From the NCBI GenBank assembly GCA_017416805.1, contig JAFQBB010000039.1, positions 87,609 through 151,608 of the forward strand: DNA of 64,000 nt. The letters run 5' to 3'. This stretch comes from Bacteroidaceae bacterium (GTDB lineage Bacteria > Bacteroidota > Bacteroidia > Bacteroidales > Bacteroidaceae). A model generated the notes under the pieces. The model made no database searches. It was not told the DNA's origin and was given only the letters and a program-made list of their open reading frames with translations. A program made the translations under genes and the position numbers. Shown one piece after another: positions 25,082 through 33,131 of the stretch. Each line of letters begins with the position of its first letter. The stretch's first letter is position 1.

Positions 25082-26062
25082 TTACCCTACTATCTTTTCT
25101 AAGCGTTCTTCTATCAATGCTTTATAAATTCCTTTTATATTTTCAGACAAAAATGAGGAGTCAATGAGGGAGAACCACTTTGGTTTGTACCGATGAAACT
25201 TATTGAGAATATTTTTTGAGACGTTTGCGGATATTCCACTTTGTGCCATCGCTTCAAGGAAATCGGATTTGTCGAACTCGCCAATCGCGGTGTCATCATC
25301 TGCCCCATATTCCATGAGTGGCATTGCCAATTCATCTTTGTCATCAATGCCGGTCAAAAGCACGGCAAGCAGGTCGTATGCCGGAGCAAGTATATAGCCA
25401 TTATCGGGTGTTTCAATCAGGGAAAAGTTCTTACAGTGCATATCGGAGTTTCCTGTTATCCATGAAAATATGACTATTTCCCAAAAGCGTTGAACGTCAA
25501 GTAATGGTGCAGATGAATGCTTACGAATAACTTCGGCCAGCTGAATGTACGATCCTCGGTATTTGTGTTCGGTCAACCGATTGGTCAGTTGGCACATATC
25601 CAATAAAGAATGCTTTCTACCATCTTCTCCGCGATCTATTCTGCGGGTAATATAGGCCAATTCTCCGTCGCTCATCCTTATCAATCCATGGGGAACTGTA
25701 GAGATGCCTGCGATTTCAGCCATTTTCATAGTTGTATCTTCAAGTTCGGGGATGGCGTTGTATTTGGGACTTTGTGGTTTCAGAATATAGTTTCCCCGCA
25801 ACCCTGCGATGGTGAGTTTGTCGGCTTCATTTTTTCCTCCTCGGTTGAGCTCTAATGAAAGTTTGGCCTGAACACCCGTGACGGAGGAATTGGACTTTAA
25901 TACATCCAAAGCAAGGTCGGCGATATTATCCCGCGAATATGGCAATATGGGAGCTTGCCGGCTGCCGAATAATTTACGCGCACATGCCGGATGGTAGTCA
26001 ATCTCACCATTTTTCAAAGGGCGGTAGCAACAAAGGCATTTACTATTATTTATTTTCTCCAT
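25082..26062 (-). CDS. hipT: HipT-like serine/threonine kinase toxin
   Basis: This is a 326-residue HipA-type kinase lacking the usual N-terminal subdomain, which is encoded separately by the upstream gene. Kinase features: the Gly-rich loop SSVTGVQAKL (59-68), Lys95 in YILKP, the catalytic Asp207 in GNSDMHCKN and the metal-binding Asp230 in APAYD. An N-terminal CxxC...HxxC motif (Cys9, Cys12, His24, Cys27) probably binds zinc. HipA/HipT kinases phosphorylate aminoacyl-tRNA synthetases (GltX or TrpS in studied cases) and stop growth; the target here is not known. It overlaps the hipS-like gene by 17 bp. Confidence 0.85.
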   Translation of the reverse strand: MEKINNSKCLCCYRPLKNGEIDYHPACARKLFGSRQAPILPYSRDNIADLALDVLKSNSSVTGVQAKLSLELNRGGKNEADKLTIAGLRGNYILKPQSPKYNAIPELEDTTMKMAEIAGISTVPHGLIRMSDGELAYITRRIDRGEDGRKHSLLDMCQLTNRLTEHKYRGSYIQLAEVIRKHSSAPLLDVQRFWEIVIFSWITGNSDMHCKNFSLIETPDNGYILAPAYDLLAVLLTGIDDKDELAMPLMEYGADDDTAIGEFDKSDFLEAMAQSGISANVSKNILNKFHRYKPKWFSLIDSSFLSENIKGIYKALIEERLEKIVG

Positions 26063-26372
26063 ACTTCCTTACACTTATATTGCCAATACAATCCTTACAA
26101 CAAGCCAACAGTAACGACATCCTGTCACGCGGATCTATTTTCCATGTATTACGTACAATGTCCAACATCCAACCTTCGGGTATGAGACCATCGAAGACAG
26201 GAAACATAACCTCTTTTTCATAACTTTCAGCTTGCAAAGGCATGGTAGGACTCAATGCCCTGGCGTCAGTACGTTGCAAATAATCTGTATCGTATGTAAA
26301 ATGGAAACCTTCGACATCTTCTGTCAGGATGCCGCAAAAGATATCATTTATATATATACTTGCCCGTTTCAT
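26046..26372 (-). CDS. hipS: HipS-like N-terminal HipA subdomain protein
   Basis: This is a 108-residue protein equal to the N-terminal subdomain of HipA (HipS of tripartite systems). It has the block GLIPEGWMLDIV and the closing CIGNISVRK, matching the HipA region D-x-x-G-A/N-hydrophobic. In the known E. coli HipBST system HipS acts as the antitoxin; the same role is inferred here. It lies 5 bp after the hipB-like gene and overlaps hipT. Confidence 0.8.
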   Translation of the reverse strand: MKRASIYINDIFCGILTEDVEGFHFTYDTDYLQRTDARALSPTMPLQAESYEKEVMFPVFDGLIPEGWMLDIVRNTWKIDPRDRMSLLLACCKDCIGNISVRKYGENK

Positions 26373-26377
26373 TTATA

Positions 26378-26578
26378 TCACTGATTCTGAATTCTTACCG
26401 GTTGCATTTCTTCACCAAAAAGTGCAAGCACTTGGTTCACTTTGTCCATCTGCACGGTTGGCTTATTTTGTTCCAATTCACGTACAAACCTTATCCCCAC
26501 ACCAGCCCTTTCGGCCAATTCTATTTGGCTGAGATTGTACAACTTCCGCTTCGCACGAAGATATTCACCTATATTCAT
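26378..26578 (-). CDS. hipB: HipB-like XRE-family regulator
   Basis: This is a 66-residue helix-turn-helix protein with the XRE pattern LSQIELAERAGVGIRFVRELE. The start at 26578 (MNIGEYLRAKRK) is chosen since the upstream part of the open frame runs through operator copy 1. It should repress the operon by binding the three TCCCTnnCGGGT sites upstream and complete the hipB-hipS-hipT order. Confidence 0.85.
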   Translation of the reverse strand: MNIGEYLRAKRKLYNLSQIELAERAGVGIRFVRELEQNKPTVQMDKVNQVLALFGEEMQPVRIQNQ

Positions 26579-26595
26579 TGTTTCTACATAATTAA

Positions 26596-26690
26596 TCCCT
26601 TTCGGGTGTATTTCTATAGGAACTAACACTAAATCATCCCTTTCGGGTACAAAAGTAATACTTTTATTTGAATTTATACCCGTTAGGGAG
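26596..26690 (-). promoter_or_regulatory. hipBST promoter with three operators
   Basis: TCCCTTTCGGGT occurs at 26596-26607 and 26637-26648, and the same motif in the other orientation (ACCCGTTAGGGA) at about 26679-26690. The minus-strand -7 box TACTTTTG (26657-26650) lies between the second and third copies, so bound repressor would cover the start site. Autoregulation by HipB is inferred. Confidence 0.65.
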
Positions 26691-26710
26691 GATTATTTTG
26701 CAAAAAATAT

Positions 26711-26779
26711 GATTTATGATTTATGACTGCGGAGCTGATGAGAGCTGTGCTCGAACTAATTATGAATTATGAGTTTCTG
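26711..26779. repeat. 69-bp direct repeat, copy 2 (hipBST right border)
   Basis: This copy differs at two bases from 24996-25064 and lies just beyond the third hip operator, so the whole toxin-antitoxin unit with its control region fits between the copies. Confidence 0.85.
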
Positions 26780-26841
26780 TTTTTTTCGCTCTGTACGGAC
26801 ACTTTTTTTTCTTAAATAGGGCGAAAACGGAGAAAAATAAG

Positions 26842-26849
26842 TATCTTTG
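26842..26849 (+). promoter_or_regulatory. -7 box of nif3-like gene (TATCTTTG)
   Basis: TATCTTTG lies 31 bp before the ATG at 26880. Confidence 0.7.
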
Positions 26850-26879
26850 TGCCGAAATTTCATATTTCACAGACATTTG

Positions 26880-27974
26880 ATGAAGATTAAGGAAATAGTG
26901 AGTGCCCTTGAACGATTCGCGCCACTGCCCTTGCAAGACGGATGGGACAATGCCGGCCTGCAAGTAGGACTGACAGAGGCGGAAGTTACAGGGGCATTGT
27001 TGTGTTTGGACGTGACCGAAGCTGTAGTAGATGAGGCTGTGGCATTGGGGTATAACCTCATAGTGTCGCATCATCCGCTCATTTTCGGTGGGTTGAAATC
27101 CATTACCGGGCGTAATTATGTGGAGCGCTGTGTGCTGAAGGCTATCCGTCATGGGATTGCCATCTGTTCGCATCATACCAACATGGATAATGCTACGGGA
27201 GGGGTGAACTATAAGATTGCAGAGAAACTGGGGCTTGAAAGGGTAAGGATTCTGGCACCCAAAGAGGAGGCATTGCTGAAACTGGTCACTTTCGTACCGA
27301 CGGCTCAGGCTGACGAGGTGCGTCAGGCATTGTTTGATGCAGGATGCGGATGCATTGGCGGGTATGATTCATGCAGCTATAATATGGCAGGAGAGGGGAC
27401 TTTCCGGGCTGGTGAGGGGTGTAATCCATTTTGTGGTAATGTCGGTGAATTGCATCGCGAGGCGGAAGTCAGAATAGAGACTGTCCTGCCTGCCTATTTG
27501 AAGGGTAAGGTGGTACGGGCACTGTTGGAGGCGCATCCTTATGAAGAACCTGCATACGACCTCTATCCGCTGAAGAACCAGTGGCAACAAGCGGGTGCGG
27601 GAGTTATCGGGGAATTGTCTGATGATATGGCCACGGGTAAGTTCCTGCAATTGGTGAAGGAGACTTTTCAAGCCGAATGTGTGAAAACGAACAGATTCAA
27701 TGGGCAGAGTGTACGCACAGTTGCTTTGTGTGGCGGAAGTGGTGCTTTCCTGCTTCCTCAGGCCATAGGGCAGGGGGCTGATGTCTTCCTGACCGGTGAA
27801 ATCAAGTATCACGATTATTTCGGTCATGAGGATGACCTCTTGATGGTGGAGATTGGTCATTACGAGAGTGAGCAGTACACCATGGAGATATTCCAGAAAA
27901 TCATCAAGGAGGCATCTCCTACTTTACCGGTGAGACTGACGAATGTGGATACTAATCCGGTGAGATGCTGTTGA
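26880..27974 (+). CDS. Nif3-like dinuclear metal centre protein
   Basis: This is a 364-residue member of the NIF3/DUF34 family, often labelled GTP cyclohydrolase 1 type 2 although the activity is doubtful. Metal ligands are visible in SHHPLIF, CSHHTNMD and near the end in GHYESEQ. The length fits the form with an inserted central PII/CutA-like domain (about 130-230). It is followed by the zinc-ribbon coiled-coil gene, a pairing seen in many bacteria. The start after the promoter at 26842 is preferred over the upstream one. Confidence 0.88.
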   Translation: MKIKEIVSALERFAPLPLQDGWDNAGLQVGLTEAEVTGALLCLDVTEAVVDEAVALGYNLIVSHHPLIFGGLKSITGRNYVERCVLKAIRHGIAICSHHTNMDNATGGVNYKIAEKLGLERVRILAPKEEALLKLVTFVPTAQADEVRQALFDAGCGCIGGYDSCSYNMAGEGTFRAGEGCNPFCGNVGELHREAEVRIETVLPAYLKGKVVRALLEAHPYEEPAYDLYPLKNQWQQAGAGVIGELSDDMATGKFLQLVKETFQAECVKTNRFNGQSVRTVALCGGSGAFLLPQAIGQGADVFLTGEIKYHDYFGHEDDLLMVEIGHYESEQYTMEIFQKIIKEASPTLPVRLTNVDTNPVRCC

Positions 27975-28128
27975 GAAATTAAAGAATTAAGAATGAAAAA
28001 TTAAAGGGACAAGCGTATTGGCTTTTATCTCCCCAAGGGAGCGAAAGCTACCTATCTCCCTTTATCTCCAATAAATAACAAAGAACAAAGTAAACATAAA
28101 CTTAAAAACCAATAATATAAAAAAACGT

Positions 28129-28953
28129 ATGGCAAGAGAAAAGAAAGATCCTACAGACTTGAGTGTGGAGCAGAAACTGAAAGCTCTCTACCAGTTGCAA
28201 ACCATGTTGTCAGAAATTGACAAAATCAAGACTCTTCGCGGCGAACTCCCATTGGAAGTTCAGGACTTGGAAGATGAGGTGGCCGGCCTTAATACACGTA
28301 TTGACAAGATACGTCGTGAAATGGCTGAACTTCGTCAGGGCATTGCTACCAAGCGCAATGAGATTGAGGATGCGAAGGCTTTGATGGCTAAATACAAAGA
28401 GCAGCAGGATAATGTGCGTAACAACCGTGAGTACGACATGCTGAGCAAAGAGATTGAGTTCCAGACTTTGGAGATTGAACTTTGCGAAAAACGTATTCGT
28501 GAATATACTGCCGCCGAAAAGAGCAAGGCTGACGATTGTGCACGCAGTGAGGAACAACTGGATGAACGGACCAAAGATTTGGAAATCAAGAGAGCTGAAT
28601 TGGAGGAAATCGTATCGGAAACCAAGTTGGAAGAGGAAAAACTGAGAGAGAAAGCAAAAAACCTGGAGGTGACGATTGAACCCCGTCTGCTCCTGGCTTT
28701 CAAACGCATCCGTAAGAACTCACGTAACGGATTGGGTATTGTGTATGTGCAACGCGATGCTTGTGGAGGTTGCTTCAACAAGATTCCGCCCCAGCGCCAA
28801 CTCGATATACGTATGCGTAAAAAAATCATTGTGTGTGAGTATTGCGGCCGTATTATGATTGACCCTGAATTGGCAGGCGTAGAGAAGGTGGTTGAAAAGG
28901 ATGCTGCTCCTAAGCGCAGAAGCCGTAAAAGTGCAGCCAGCGAAGATAAATAA
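28129..28953 (+). CDS. C4-type zinc ribbon coiled-coil protein
   Basis: This is a 274-residue protein. Residues 10-190 form a long coiled coil and about 200-245 a zinc ribbon with CGGC...CEYCGR cysteines. It belongs to the DUF164/CdsZ-like family, which usually sits beside nif3-like genes. The basic C-terminal tail (PKRRSRKSA) may touch nucleic acid. A role in translation stalling has been described for a distant relative; here it is inference. The 154-bp gap before it contains short TCTCC-type repeats only. Confidence 0.82.
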   Translation: MAREKKDPTDLSVEQKLKALYQLQTMLSEIDKIKTLRGELPLEVQDLEDEVAGLNTRIDKIRREMAELRQGIATKRNEIEDAKALMAKYKEQQDNVRNNREYDMLSKEIEFQTLEIELCEKRIREYTAAEKSKADDCARSEEQLDERTKDLEIKRAELEEIVSETKLEEEKLREKAKNLEVTIEPRLLLAFKRIRKNSRNGLGIVYVQRDACGGCFNKIPPQRQLDIRMRKKIIVCEYCGRIMIDPELAGVEKVVEKDAAPKRRSRKSAASEDK

Positions 28954-28983
28954 ATGCTGATGATTTTTTTTATTAGTTGGGGA

Positions 28984-29124
28984 TGTGTCATAATTCACTT
29001 TTCATCCGCAGATTGCGCAGATGACGCAGATTATTCTTTCCTATTATACCCGATAGGTTATAATTTATCTGCGTCATCTGCGTCATCTGCGGATGAAGAA
29101 TTAAATGGTGGCATTTTTGACACA
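28984..29124. repeat. Inverted-repeat element with TGTGTCA ends
   Basis: The outer ends TGTGTCATAATT and TTTTTGACACA are complementary over seven bases. Inside, ATCCGCAGATTGCGCAGATG and its partner CATCTGCGTCATCTGCGGAT form the arms around a core TATACCCGATAGGTTATAAT. It is closely similar to the element at 38693-38862. Confidence 0.75.
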
Positions 29125-29142
29125 GCTTCAACTAATATTTTT

Positions 29143-29236
29143 TTTAGGCACGGATTTCACAGATAACACGGATGTTTTTAATTTTATGCCCAATGGGTTA
29201 TAAATTATCCGTGTAATCCGCGAAATCCGTGCCTAA
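29143..29236. repeat. Inverted-repeat element (TTAGGCACGGATT arms)
   Basis: TTAGGCACGGATTTCACAGA and AATCCGCGAAATCCGTGCCTAA form the arms. The core TATGCCCAATGGGTTATAAA is a variant of that at 29046. It lies convergent to the 3' end of purT. Confidence 0.75.
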
Positions 29237-29268
29237 TTCTATTTTTGACGCACCCGCTTTTTTTATCA

Positions 29269-30438
29269 TCAATATACTTCCACTTTGGCGGCTGCAGCCT
29301 TACACTTGTCGCGCAAAGCATCAAGGTCGCTACCAAGTGGAGCGTAACAAAGGGTTACACCCATGCGGCGCTTAACGCGGGTAGTGGGCTTGCCGAAGAT
29401 GCGGAGGTAGGTGTTCTCCATAGCGCAGACCTCTTCTTCGCCACGATAGCGCGGACGCTCCTGGCTGGCAATGGGTGAGGGGATAACGGCACTGGCTCCC
29501 ATGCGCTCCAGCGTTACACCGGGGATGGGCAGGCCAAGTACGGCACGGCAATGGAGTTCGAACTCGCTGAGGTTTTGTGTACCGGCAAGTGTCACCATAC
29601 CTGTGTCGTGTGGACGAGGTGAGAGTTCGCTGAAATAAACACCATCCTTGTTGCTGAGGAAGAACTCTACACCCCAGATACCGGCACCAGTCAGAGCTTC
29701 GGTCACCTTGGCAGCCATCTCTTGTGCGGCTTTCAAATGTTCGTCGCTGATGGGAGCCGGTTGGAAGCTCTCTTGATAGTCACCGCCTTTCTGGATATGT
29801 CCGATAGGGGGACAGAAGAGGGTAGGCCCATTCTTTTGGGTAACGGTAAGCAGGGTAATCTCGCTATCGAAGTGGATGAACTCCTCGATAATCATCTCCT
29901 TGATGTCGCCACGGCTACCTTCACATCCGTATTCCCAAGCATGGCGGAGGTCGTCAGCTGTCTTGACTAAGGACTGGCCTTTGCCTGATGAGGACATCAA
30001 AGGTTTCACTACGCAGGGGAAACCAATCTCTTTGCTGGCTTCTACCAACTCTTCGTAACTCTTGGCATAGAAGTATTTGGCAGTCTTCAATCCCAATTCC
30101 TTGGCGGCAAGGTCGCGGATGGCCTTACGGTTCATGGTGAAATTGACGGCACGCGCACTGGGTACTACCTGAATGCCCATCTTCTCGCAATCGTAAAGGC
30201 GCTCCGTACGGATAGCTTCGATTTCGGGTACTATCAGGTCTGGTTTATGCTTCTCTACGGCTGCCATCAATGCATCGCCATCGAGCATATCAAAAACTTC
30301 ACACTCGTCGGCTACTTGCATAGCTGGTGCACCGACATACGAATCACATGCAACGACGTATTGTCCCTTGCGTTGGGCGGCAATCACGAACTCCTTACCG
30401 AGTTCGCCTGAGCCTAAAAGAAGGATTTTTTTGGTCAT
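29269..30438 (-). CDS. purT: Formate-dependent GAR transformylase
   Basis: Phosphoribosylglycinamide formyltransferase 2, 389 residues, the usual length. It uses ATP and formate to formylate glycinamide ribonucleotide in purine synthesis. The ATP-grasp fold shows [11 protein letters not shown] at the N-terminus, the [14 protein letters not shown] loop, the acidic pair in [25 protein letters not shown] and the C-terminal block KRRMGVTL. A possible -7 box TATATTTG lies far upstream (30724-30717). Confidence 0.95.
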   Translation of the reverse strand: MTKKILLLGSGELGKEFVIAAQRKGQYVVACDSYVGAPAMQVADECEVFDMLDGDALMAAVEKHKPDLIVPEIEAIRTERLYDCEKMGIQVVPSARAVNFTMNRKAIRDLAAKELGLKTAKYFYAKSYEELVEASKEIGFPCVVKPLMSSSGKGQSLVKTADDLRHAWEYGCEGSRGDIKEMIIEEFIHFDSEITLLTVTQKNGPTLFCPPIGHIQKGGDYQESFQPAPISDEHLKAAQEMAAKVTEALTGAGIWGVEFFLSNKDGVYFSELSPRPHDTGMVTLAGTQNLSEFELHCRAVLGLPIPGVTLERMGASAVIPSPIASQERPRYRGEEEVCAMENTYLRIFGKPTTRVKRRMGVTLCYAPLGSDLDALRDKCKAAAAKVEVY

Positions 30439-30655
30439 GAGGGGATTTATGAATTATGAATTATCAATTATCAATTATGAATTATGAATTATTACTGCGG
30501 AACTGATGAGAGCTGTGCTCGAACTGATTATGATTTATTATTTCTTGTCATTTGTGGCTCATTTGAACTCTTTATTCTTTAGGACACAGAGACGCAGAGA
30601 CACAGAGTTTTTTTTCAGGTTCAAGGTTTAGGGTTCAAAGTTCAAGGTTCAAAGT
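30439..30655. repeat. Repeat-rich gap upstream of purT
   Basis: It contains GAATTAT/CAATTAT 7-bp units (30441-30492), a third copy of the CTGCGGAACTGATGAG repeat core (30493-30530), GACACAGA-type 9-bp units (about 30582-30608) and AGGTTCA/AGTTCAA 7-bp units (30617-30655). No gene is seen. Confidence 0.75.
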
Positions 30656-30773
30656 AAGCACACAACCTTTCTTTATCTCCCTTTGTCTCCTTTCATCCTT
30701 TAATTCTTTCATTGTTCAAATATACGACTAATTCTGATAGGGGTATTGAAACTGTTTTTATAATTAGTATTTA

Positions 30774-31508
30774 TTAAGAGATTCCGCTTTTAGGGATTTG
30801 TGCCAATGTCTCCGGCTTGCCTACATCGATGAGTTGAAGGCCTGCCTTGGGGACTCCGATGATGGGCACTTTGTCGGCCACTGAGAGGTAGAAGTCGATG
30901 ATGGAGAAGCGCGAAGGCCATTCGTCCATGTAGCTCAAAAGAGACTGGCTGAACAGATGGATGCCTGCGAAGGCATACATCTGGCAATCCTCTACGCGGA
31001 GGTTGGGGTAGGGCGACTTCACTTCGCCTGTCTGGAGGTTTGTCCATCCCACGAGCCGGTTGTCTGAAGGGTTGAAGAGCAGGTAGCGTGAGGTTTTGCG
31101 TTCACTTACAAGTAGGGTAGCTCCCTCGGTGGTGGGATGCTGGATATAGAAATCCGCCAAGTTCAGGTTGCTGAAGATATCGACGTTGTGGATGAGGAAA
31201 GGTGTGCCGTCAGGTGTGAACAAGGGGCCTGCCTGACGGATGCCTCCGCCTGTGTCGAGGAGTGCGGTGCGCTCATCGCTGATGCGTATTGTCACACCTT
31301 CGATGGGATGGTTGGCCACGTAGTCGATTATCTGCTCGCCAAAGTGGTGTACGTTGATGACTATTTCGGTATATCCGCTTCGTGTCAATTTCTCAAGTAC
31401 GTGGGCAAGCAGTGGCTTGCCGTTTGCCTCCACCAATGCTTTGGGGCGGGTATCGGTCAACGGTTTCAGACGGGTTCCAAGTCCTGCGGCAAATATAAGT
31501 GCTTTCAT
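30774..31508 (-). CDS. Sugar-phosphate nucleotidyltransferase (MurU-like)
   Basis: This is a 244-residue nucleotidyltransferase with the pyrophosphorylase signature AAGLGTRLKPLTDTRPKAL and the NVDIF metal-site Asp. Its size and the adjoining AmgK-like kinase suggest MurU (MurNAc-1-phosphate uridylyltransferase) of peptidoglycan sugar recycling; a mannose-1-phosphate guanylyltransferase is the alternative. It overlaps the kinase gene by 4 bp, so translation is probably coupled. Confidence 0.8.
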   Translation of the reverse strand: MKALIFAAGLGTRLKPLTDTRPKALVEANGKPLLAHVLEKLTRSGYTEIVINVHHFGEQIIDYVANHPIEGVTIRISDERTALLDTGGGIRQAGPLFTPDGTPFLIHNVDIFSNLNLADFYIQHPTTEGATLLVSERKTSRYLLFNPSDNRLVGWTNLQTGEVKSPYPNLRVEDCQMYAFAGIHLFSQSLLSYMDEWPSRFSIIDFYLSVADKVPIIGVPKAGLQLIDVGKPETLAQIPKSGIS

Positions 31509-32956
31509 TCCAATGTCTTGTGTATTCCTTGTTCGCGATGTGTCAGTTCTACAGTGATGCCAAATCTCTCGTGCAGATGGTGAGCCAGGTGTTCGGCACT
31601 ATATACCGAGCGGTGTTGCCCACCTGTACATCCGAAGGAGAACATCAGATTGGTGAATCCGCGTTCGAGGTAGCGCTCCACATGGGCATCGGCCAGTTTA
31701 TATACGCTTTCGAGGAAGGTGAGTATTTCTCCGTCTTTTTCCAGAAAGTCTATTACCGGTTGGTCAAGTCCTGTCAGTTGTTTGTACGGTTCGTATCTGC
31801 CAGGGTTGTGGGTGCTCCGACAATCGAATACATAGCCTCCACCATTGCCACTGAGGTCATCAGGTATTCCTTTCTTGTAACTGAAACTGAAGATTCTGAC
31901 CACCAATCCTTCTCTCTTCTTACGATGTTGGTATTCGGGCTTGGCGCATACCTCGGCCAATACTTTACGAAGGTAGGGGAAGTCTCTGAGCGGGCTTTCT
32001 TCTGACTCCATCAGAGACCTGATGTTTTCGACGGCAGGCGGTATGCTTGTCAGGAAATGGGCTTTCTTTTCGAAGTATCCGCGAAAGCCGTATGCTCCCA
32101 ATACCTGCATCAACCGGAAGAGGACAAAGAGTTTCAACTGCTTGTCGAAGTCTCCTCTATCCACGTCGCCTACAAAGGGCTTGGCATGTGTCAGATAGGT
32201 GTCGATAAGGCTATGGCGCAGTTCATCAGAATACTTTGCCGCCGCTTGCCAAAGGAACGAAGCAAGGTCGTAGTAGATGGGACCTCGGCGTCCGCCTTGG
32301 AAGTCAATAAAGCGCGGTTCACCTTCGGGGGTAAGCATCACGTTGCGTGCTTGGAAGTCCCTGTAAAGGAATCCCCAAGAGTATCCGTCCTTTATGAGTA
32401 ACAGTTCTGCCAATCGCTCAAACTCCTCTTCCAATCTGACTTCATCAATATCGGCCACGACGGCTTTCAGGAAACAATACTTGAAGTAGTTCAGGTCGAA
32501 CATGATGCCTTGGCGGTCAAATTCCGCTTTCGGATAGCACCACTCACCCTTCAGCCCTTCGCCTCCGAGGAACTGCATCTTGGGCAAAAGGGCTATGGTC
32601 TGATGAAGAAGTTCCTGCTCCTTCTCGTCATACAATCCTCCTTTGGCTCGTCCGGGAGCTATGGCATCGAAGAGTGCAATCCTGCCCACATCTTCCTGCA
32701 GGTAGAAGTGTCCGTCTGCACTCAATCCGCTCATTAGCTTTGGCACCGGAAGTCCTTTTGAAGCAAAGTGGCGGGCTATTTCTACAAATGCGCGGTTTTC
32801 AGCCTCGCATGCCCCATAGACGGCAATGAATGTACCCTGTTCCTCATCTTGCAACCGGAGGTATATACGATTGCTTCCCGAACCGGTGATTTGTTCAACC
32901 TTGCCACGGTATTCGGGCAGGTATCTTTGAAGGATATATGGTATGTCTGTTTTCAT
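31505..32956 (-). CDS. AmgK-like sugar kinase fused to RapZ C-terminal domain
   Basis: This is a 483-residue two-domain protein. Residues 1-345 are an aminoglycoside-phosphotransferase-type kinase with FLYRDFQARN (catalytic Asp200) and FIDFQGGRRGPIYYDLAS, as in AmgK, which phosphorylates MurNAc/GlcNAc at C1. Residues about 351-483 match the RapZ C-terminal domain, with SFSYKKGIPDD, FDCR, LTGLD and GCTGGQHRSV (442-451); in E. coli RapZ this part binds glucosamine-6-phosphate. The fusion links wall-sugar recycling with amino-sugar sensing. The start at 32956 follows the -7 box at 32992; the frame is open to 33007. Confidence 0.85.
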   Translation of the reverse strand: MKTDIPYILQRYLPEYRGKVEQITGSGSNRIYLRLQDEEQGTFIAVYGACEAENRAFVEIARHFASKGLPVPKLMSGLSADGHFYLQEDVGRIALFDAIAPGRAKGGLYDEKEQELLHQTIALLPKMQFLGGEGLKGEWCYPKAEFDRQGIMFDLNYFKYCFLKAVVADIDEVRLEEEFERLAELLLIKDGYSWGFLYRDFQARNVMLTPEGEPRFIDFQGGRRGPIYYDLASFLWQAAAKYSDELRHSLIDTYLTHAKPFVGDVDRGDFDKQLKLFVLFRLMQVLGAYGFRGYFEKKAHFLTSIPPAVENIRSLMESEESPLRDFPYLRKVLAEVCAKPEYQHRKKREGLVVRIFSFSYKKGIPDDLSGNGGGYVFDCRSTHNPGRYEPYKQLTGLDQPVIDFLEKDGEILTFLESVYKLADAHVERYLERGFTNLMFSFGCTGGQHRSVYSAEHLAHHLHERFGITVELTHREQGIHKTLE

Positions 32957-32984
32957 GAAATGCTTTCTTGGCATAAACGATAAG

Positions 32985-32992
32985 CAAAGGTA
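32985..32992 (-). promoter_or_regulatory. -7 box of amgK-murU unit (TACCTTTG)
   Basis: The minus strand reads TACCTTTGC 29 bp before the chosen start. Confidence 0.65.
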
Positions 32993-33131
32993 GTGTATTT
33001 CCGTCAAGTGGCCAAAAGAAAGTTGAATAATGAATAATTAAAAGAATGAAAAAACTTCTGTATCCTATAAAAGGACTTTAGGCGGATGCTGCATCTTTTT
33101 GGGGAAGGGTCAGGGGGAGCTTCTGATGGCA

